From positions 1 through 64,000 of the forward strand of contig NZ_LRFC01000023.1 in the NCBI RefSeq assembly GCF_001619875.1: a DNA stretch of 64,000 bases. The letters are read 5' to 3'. The notes below the pieces were generated by a model that ran no database searches, was not told the DNA's origin, and saw only the letters and a list, made by a program, of their open reading frames with translations. Shown piece after piece: positions 61,482-64,000 of the stretch. The translations under genes and the position numbers were made by a program. This stretch comes from Fictibacillus phosphorivorans. Its GTDB lineage: Bacteria; Bacillota; Bacilli; Bacillales; Fictibacillaceae. Positions within the stretch are counted from its first letter, which is position 1; the number at the start of each line of letters is the position of its first letter.

Positions 61482-62690
61482 ATGGAAAAGAAAAAAATAT
61501 TGCTTGCCGTATCAGGCGGAATTGCTGCATATAAGGCAGCTACTGTAGCAAGCAGATTATATCAAAGCGGATATGATGTAAAAGTAATCTTGACTCATGC
61601 TGCTCAAAAATTCATTACACCACTTACCTTTCAAACGCTGACACGGCAAGAAGTTTTTACAGATACGTTTGAAGAGAAAGAACCTGCTGTTGTAAGCCAT
61701 ATTGATCTTGCAGATTGGGCTGATCTTGTATTGATTGCTCCTGCGACAGCGAACGTGATTGGAAAACTCGCGAACGGCATTGCAGATGATATGCTTACAA
61801 CCACTCTGCTTGCAACAAAAGCAGATGTTTTGGTCGCGCCTGCTATGAATGTGAACATGTTTAATCATCCGGCAGTAAAGAAAAACATGGAGACACTCTC
61901 CACATTTGGCTGGCGTTTTATTGAACCGAACGAAGGACTTCTTGCTTGCGGTTGGATCGGGAAAGGGAGACTTGCAGAGCCTGAAGAGTTAATTGAATCG
62001 GTTCATACTTATTTTAATGAAAAGAAAACGGAGCAAACAGCACCTCTAAAAGGAAAGAAAGTTCTTGTTACGGCAGGACCTACAAGAGAAGAACTTGATC
62101 CCGTTCGTTATTTCACGAATCATTCTTCTGGTAAAATGGGCTACGCAATTGCTGCTGCCGCTAAAGAATTAGGTGCTGATGTAACACTAGTAACGGGACC
62201 TACTTCTATTTCCATTCCTAGTGGTATAGCAGTTGCAAAAGTGACTTCAGCTAAAGAGATGTATGACGCTACACTTTCCCGTTTCAGCGAACAGGATGTT
62301 GTGATTAAATGTGCAGCAGTCGCTGATTATACGCCGACTATTGTTCATCACAATAAATTTAAGAAGAAGAACGACACATGGACGATCGAATTGAAGAAAA
62401 CTGATGATATCCTACAAGCGTTAGGTGAGAGAAAGGAACATCAAGTATTAATAGGCTTTGCTGCAGAAACTGAAAATCTTGAAGACTATGCCAAAGACAA
62501 GCTCATCAGAAAGAACCTGGATATGGTTGTCGGAAATGATGTATCAAAAGAAGGATCAGGTTTTGGCAGTGATACGAATGAAATTATGATGATTAAAAAG
62601 GATGGATCGGTGAAAACTCTGCCGATTCTTTCTAAAGAAAAAGCAGCAAGAGAAATTTTTGAAGAAGTGATGGAATTGATGAATCGATGA
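61482..62690 (+). CDS. coaBC: Bifunctional phosphopantothenoylcysteine decarboxylase / phosphopantothenate-cysteine ligase
   Basis: Two consecutive CoA synthesis steps. The 402-aa protein has an N-terminal FMN decarboxylase (SGGIAAYKA near residues 10-18; APAMNVNMFNHPAV near 123-136; catalytic Cys in LLACGWIGKGRLAEP) and a C-terminal ligase domain from about 190 (VTAGPTREELDPVR; NHSSGKMGYAIA). CGGAAGGGG precedes the ATG. The priA start overlaps its stop (ATGA). Works in the same pathway as panE. Confidence 0.95.
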   Translation: MEKKKILLAVSGGIAAYKAATVASRLYQSGYDVKVILTHAAQKFITPLTFQTLTRQEVFTDTFEEKEPAVVSHIDLADWADLVLIAPATANVIGKLANGIADDMLTTTLLATKADVLVAPAMNVNMFNHPAVKKNMETLSTFGWRFIEPNEGLLACGWIGKGRLAEPEELIESVHTYFNEKKTEQTAPLKGKKVLVTAGPTREELDPVRYFTNHSSGKMGYAIAAAAKELGADVTLVTGPTSISIPSGIAVAKVTSAKEMYDATLSRFSEQDVVIKCAAVADYTPTIVHHNKFKKKNDTWTIELKKTDDILQALGERKEHQVLIGFAAETENLEDYAKDKLIRKNLDMVVGNDVSKEGSGFGSDTNEIMMIKKDGSVKTLPILSKEKAAREIFEEVMELMNR

Positions 62691-64000
62691 TAGCCGCTGT
62701 TGTGGTAGACGTTCCATCAGGCAGTGTGAATAAAACCTTCGACTACAAGGTCCCTTCTGAATGGGAGACATGGGCAGAACCCGGGATGAGGGTTATCGTT
62801 CCGTTTGGACCAAGAAAACTTCAAGGGTTCATTCTGGAGGTGAAATCGTCATCACCTGTAAAAGGAATGAAAAACATTTCTGAAATTCTCGATCCGCTTC
62901 CAGTATTAACTTCTGAACTTATAGAGCTTGGCAGATGGCTAGCAGAGAATACGCTAAGTTTTTATATTACGGCTTATCAAGCGATGCTGCCTGCAGCGAT
63001 GAAAGCAACCTATGAGAAAAGCTTTCAAGTGCTGCAGCCTGAAAAGCTGCCAGACACGATTGCACCACTTTTTTTAGCATCAAGTGAAATCAATGTAAAT
63101 GATGTAACAAAAGAAAATCCACATTTATTACAGACTCTGCAGTCTCTCTCAAAAGAGGGAGTACTTGATGTAGTGTATAAGGTTAAAAATAAAGCAAATA
63201 AAAAGAAAGTAAAATTCGTTTCATTGGCAGATCAATCTTTAGCTGCTGAGATCTTGGGACAAAACCAAAAGAAAGCCGAAAAGCAAAAAGCGCTACTTAA
63301 TGAACTGCTTCACAGACCACCTGGAGAGTATCTTTTGCAAGAGATTTTAGCAGAAACAGGAGCTTCCCTTCCAACTGCTCAATCTCTGTTTAAAAAAGGA
63401 ATTCTGACAATAGAAGAAAAAGAGGTTTATAGAGATCCCTTCCAAGGCCGAACGATGAAACGAACAGCGCCACTTCCTCTTACAGAAAATCAAGAAAATG
63501 CCATAAAACCGATTCTTGAATCAATTGAAAATCATAATCACGAAACGGTGCTTTTGCACGGTGTTACGGGAAGCGGGAAAACTGAGGTTTATTTGCAGTC
63601 GATTCAATCCGTACTTGATAAAGGGAAAGAAGCGATTGTGCTTGTTCCTGAAATCTCACTTACACCACAGATGGTTAACCGGTTTAAAGGCAGATTCGGA
63701 AGTGCGGTTGCTGTGCTGCACAGCGGATTATCAATCGGTGAAAAATACGATGAATGGCGCAAAATTTTGCGGAAAGAAGTTTCTGTCGTTGTGGGAGCAC
63801 GTTCCGCCATATTTGCACCTTTTCAAAATTTAGGCATCGTTATCATAGATGAAGAACATGAAACAAGCTATAAACAAGAAGATCATCCACGCTATCATGC
63901 AAGAGACGTAGCCATCTGGAGAGGAAAGTATCACTCCTGTCCGATTGTACTCGGCAGCGCTACACCATCATTAGAGACGTATGCTAGAGCACAAAAAGGA
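62687..64000 (+). CDS. priA: Primosomal protein N' (PriA replication restart helicase), 3' end cut by window
   Basis: Restarts collapsed replication forks by loading the primosome. The frame is open to the window end (438 codons seen of about 800). Visible: the 3'-DNA-binding domain (MIAAVVVDVPSGSVNKTFDY), a winged-helix region, Walker A GVTGSGKTEVY near residues 292-302, and DEEHE near 388 with GSATPSLE after it. The zinc-binding and C-terminal parts lie beyond the edge. Confidence 0.93.
   Translation, partial: MIAAVVVDVPSGSVNKTFDYKVPSEWETWAEPGMRVIVPFGPRKLQGFILEVKSSSPVKGMKNISEILDPLPVLTSELIELGRWLAENTLSFYITAYQAMLPAAMKATYEKSFQVLQPEKLPDTIAPLFLASSEINVNDVTKENPHLLQTLQSLSKEGVLDVVYKVKNKANKKKVKFVSLADQSLAAEILGQNQKKAEKQKALLNELLHRPPGEYLLQEILAETGASLPTAQSLFKKGILTIEEKEVYRDPFQGRTMKRTAPLPLTENQENAIKPILESIENHNHETVLLHGVTGSGKTEVYLQSIQSVLDKGKEAIVLVPEISLTPQMVNRFKGRFGSAVAVLHSGLSIGEKYDEWRKILRKEVSVVVGARSAIFAPFQNLGIVIIDEEHETSYKQEDHPRYHARDVAIWRGKYHSCPIVLGSATPSLETYARAQKG

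Noticed and set aside
61482-61868. Antisense frames within coaBC
   Set aside because: They are shadows of a well-conserved gene, with no ribosome site or homology.

Overview
The window is a stretch of chromosome from a low-GC, endospore-forming member of the Bacillaceae. The evidence is the Bacillus subtilis-like gene order (ylbM to priA), meso-DAP type MurE, the sporulation genes spoVD, spoVE, spoIIGA, sigE, sigG and gerR, the bacillithiol gene bshC, and RNA regulation typical of Firmicutes (a T-box and three PyrR attenuators). The species cannot be fixed from sequence alone; a Fictibacillus-like genome is a reasonable guess. Sixty protein genes are supported, the last one (priA) cut by the window end. 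No rRNA, tRNA, prophage, IS transposase or CRISPR array was seen. Only tmcAL, ylbP and rqcH lie on the minus strand.

Layout. (1) 1-10.6 kb: tmcAL, yceD-rpmF, a crotonase-fold gene, gerR, ylbP, a three-gene biotin-dependent acyl-CoA carboxylase, panE, a DUF3397 membrane protein and bshC. (2) 10.6-30.4 kb: the division and cell wall (dcw) cluster mraZ-rsmH-ftsL-pbpB-spoVD, murE-murF-mraY-murD-spoVE, murB, divIB-ylxW-ylxX-sbp, ftsA-ftsZ. murG, which normally lies between spoVE and murB, is not there. (3) 31-33.6 kb: spoIIGA-sigE-sigG. (4) 33.7-42.5 kb: ylmC, pgeF, ylmE, sepF, ylmG, ylmH, divIVA, T-box-controlled ileS, lspA, rluD. (5) 42.5-54.4 kb: the complete pyr operon pyrR-pyrP-pyrB-pyrC-carA-carB-pyrK-pyrD-pyrF-pyrE, with PyrR attenuators before pyrR, pyrP and pyrB, then a methyltransferase gene. 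(6) 55.4-64 kb: rqcH, a Ca2+ P-type ATPase, remA-gmk-rpoZ-coaBC-priA.

How it works together. The dcw block makes lipid-linked peptidoglycan precursor and the septal machinery (FtsZ, FtsA, SepF, DivIVA, DivIB, FtsL, PBP2B). The sporulation-specific SpoVD and SpoVE serve spore cortex synthesis, and SpoIIGA/SigE/SigG run the compartment-specific programme. The pyr operon makes UMP from bicarbonate, glutamine and aspartate.

Most of the unexplained DNA is a family of about 130-bp fold-back repeats with GTTGATT-type ends (six copies, both orientations, all intergenic). Two copies carry extra, structured internal insertions. There is also a 20-bp tandem repeat (core TTTACGAGCGATTC) at two loci nearly 60 kb apart. 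Several repeats sit exactly where genes of the B. subtilis order are missing (murG, ylyA, yloC). Other points of interest are a row of MraZ-type GTGG repeats before mraZ, a spoIIG promoter with the unusual 22-bp spacer, Spo0A-box-like sites before the carboxylase operon and divIVA, and a crotonase-fold protein that looks more like an acyl-CoA decarboxylase than a hydratase. I found no wholly new system; the repeat family and its nested insertions are the strongest unexplained signal.
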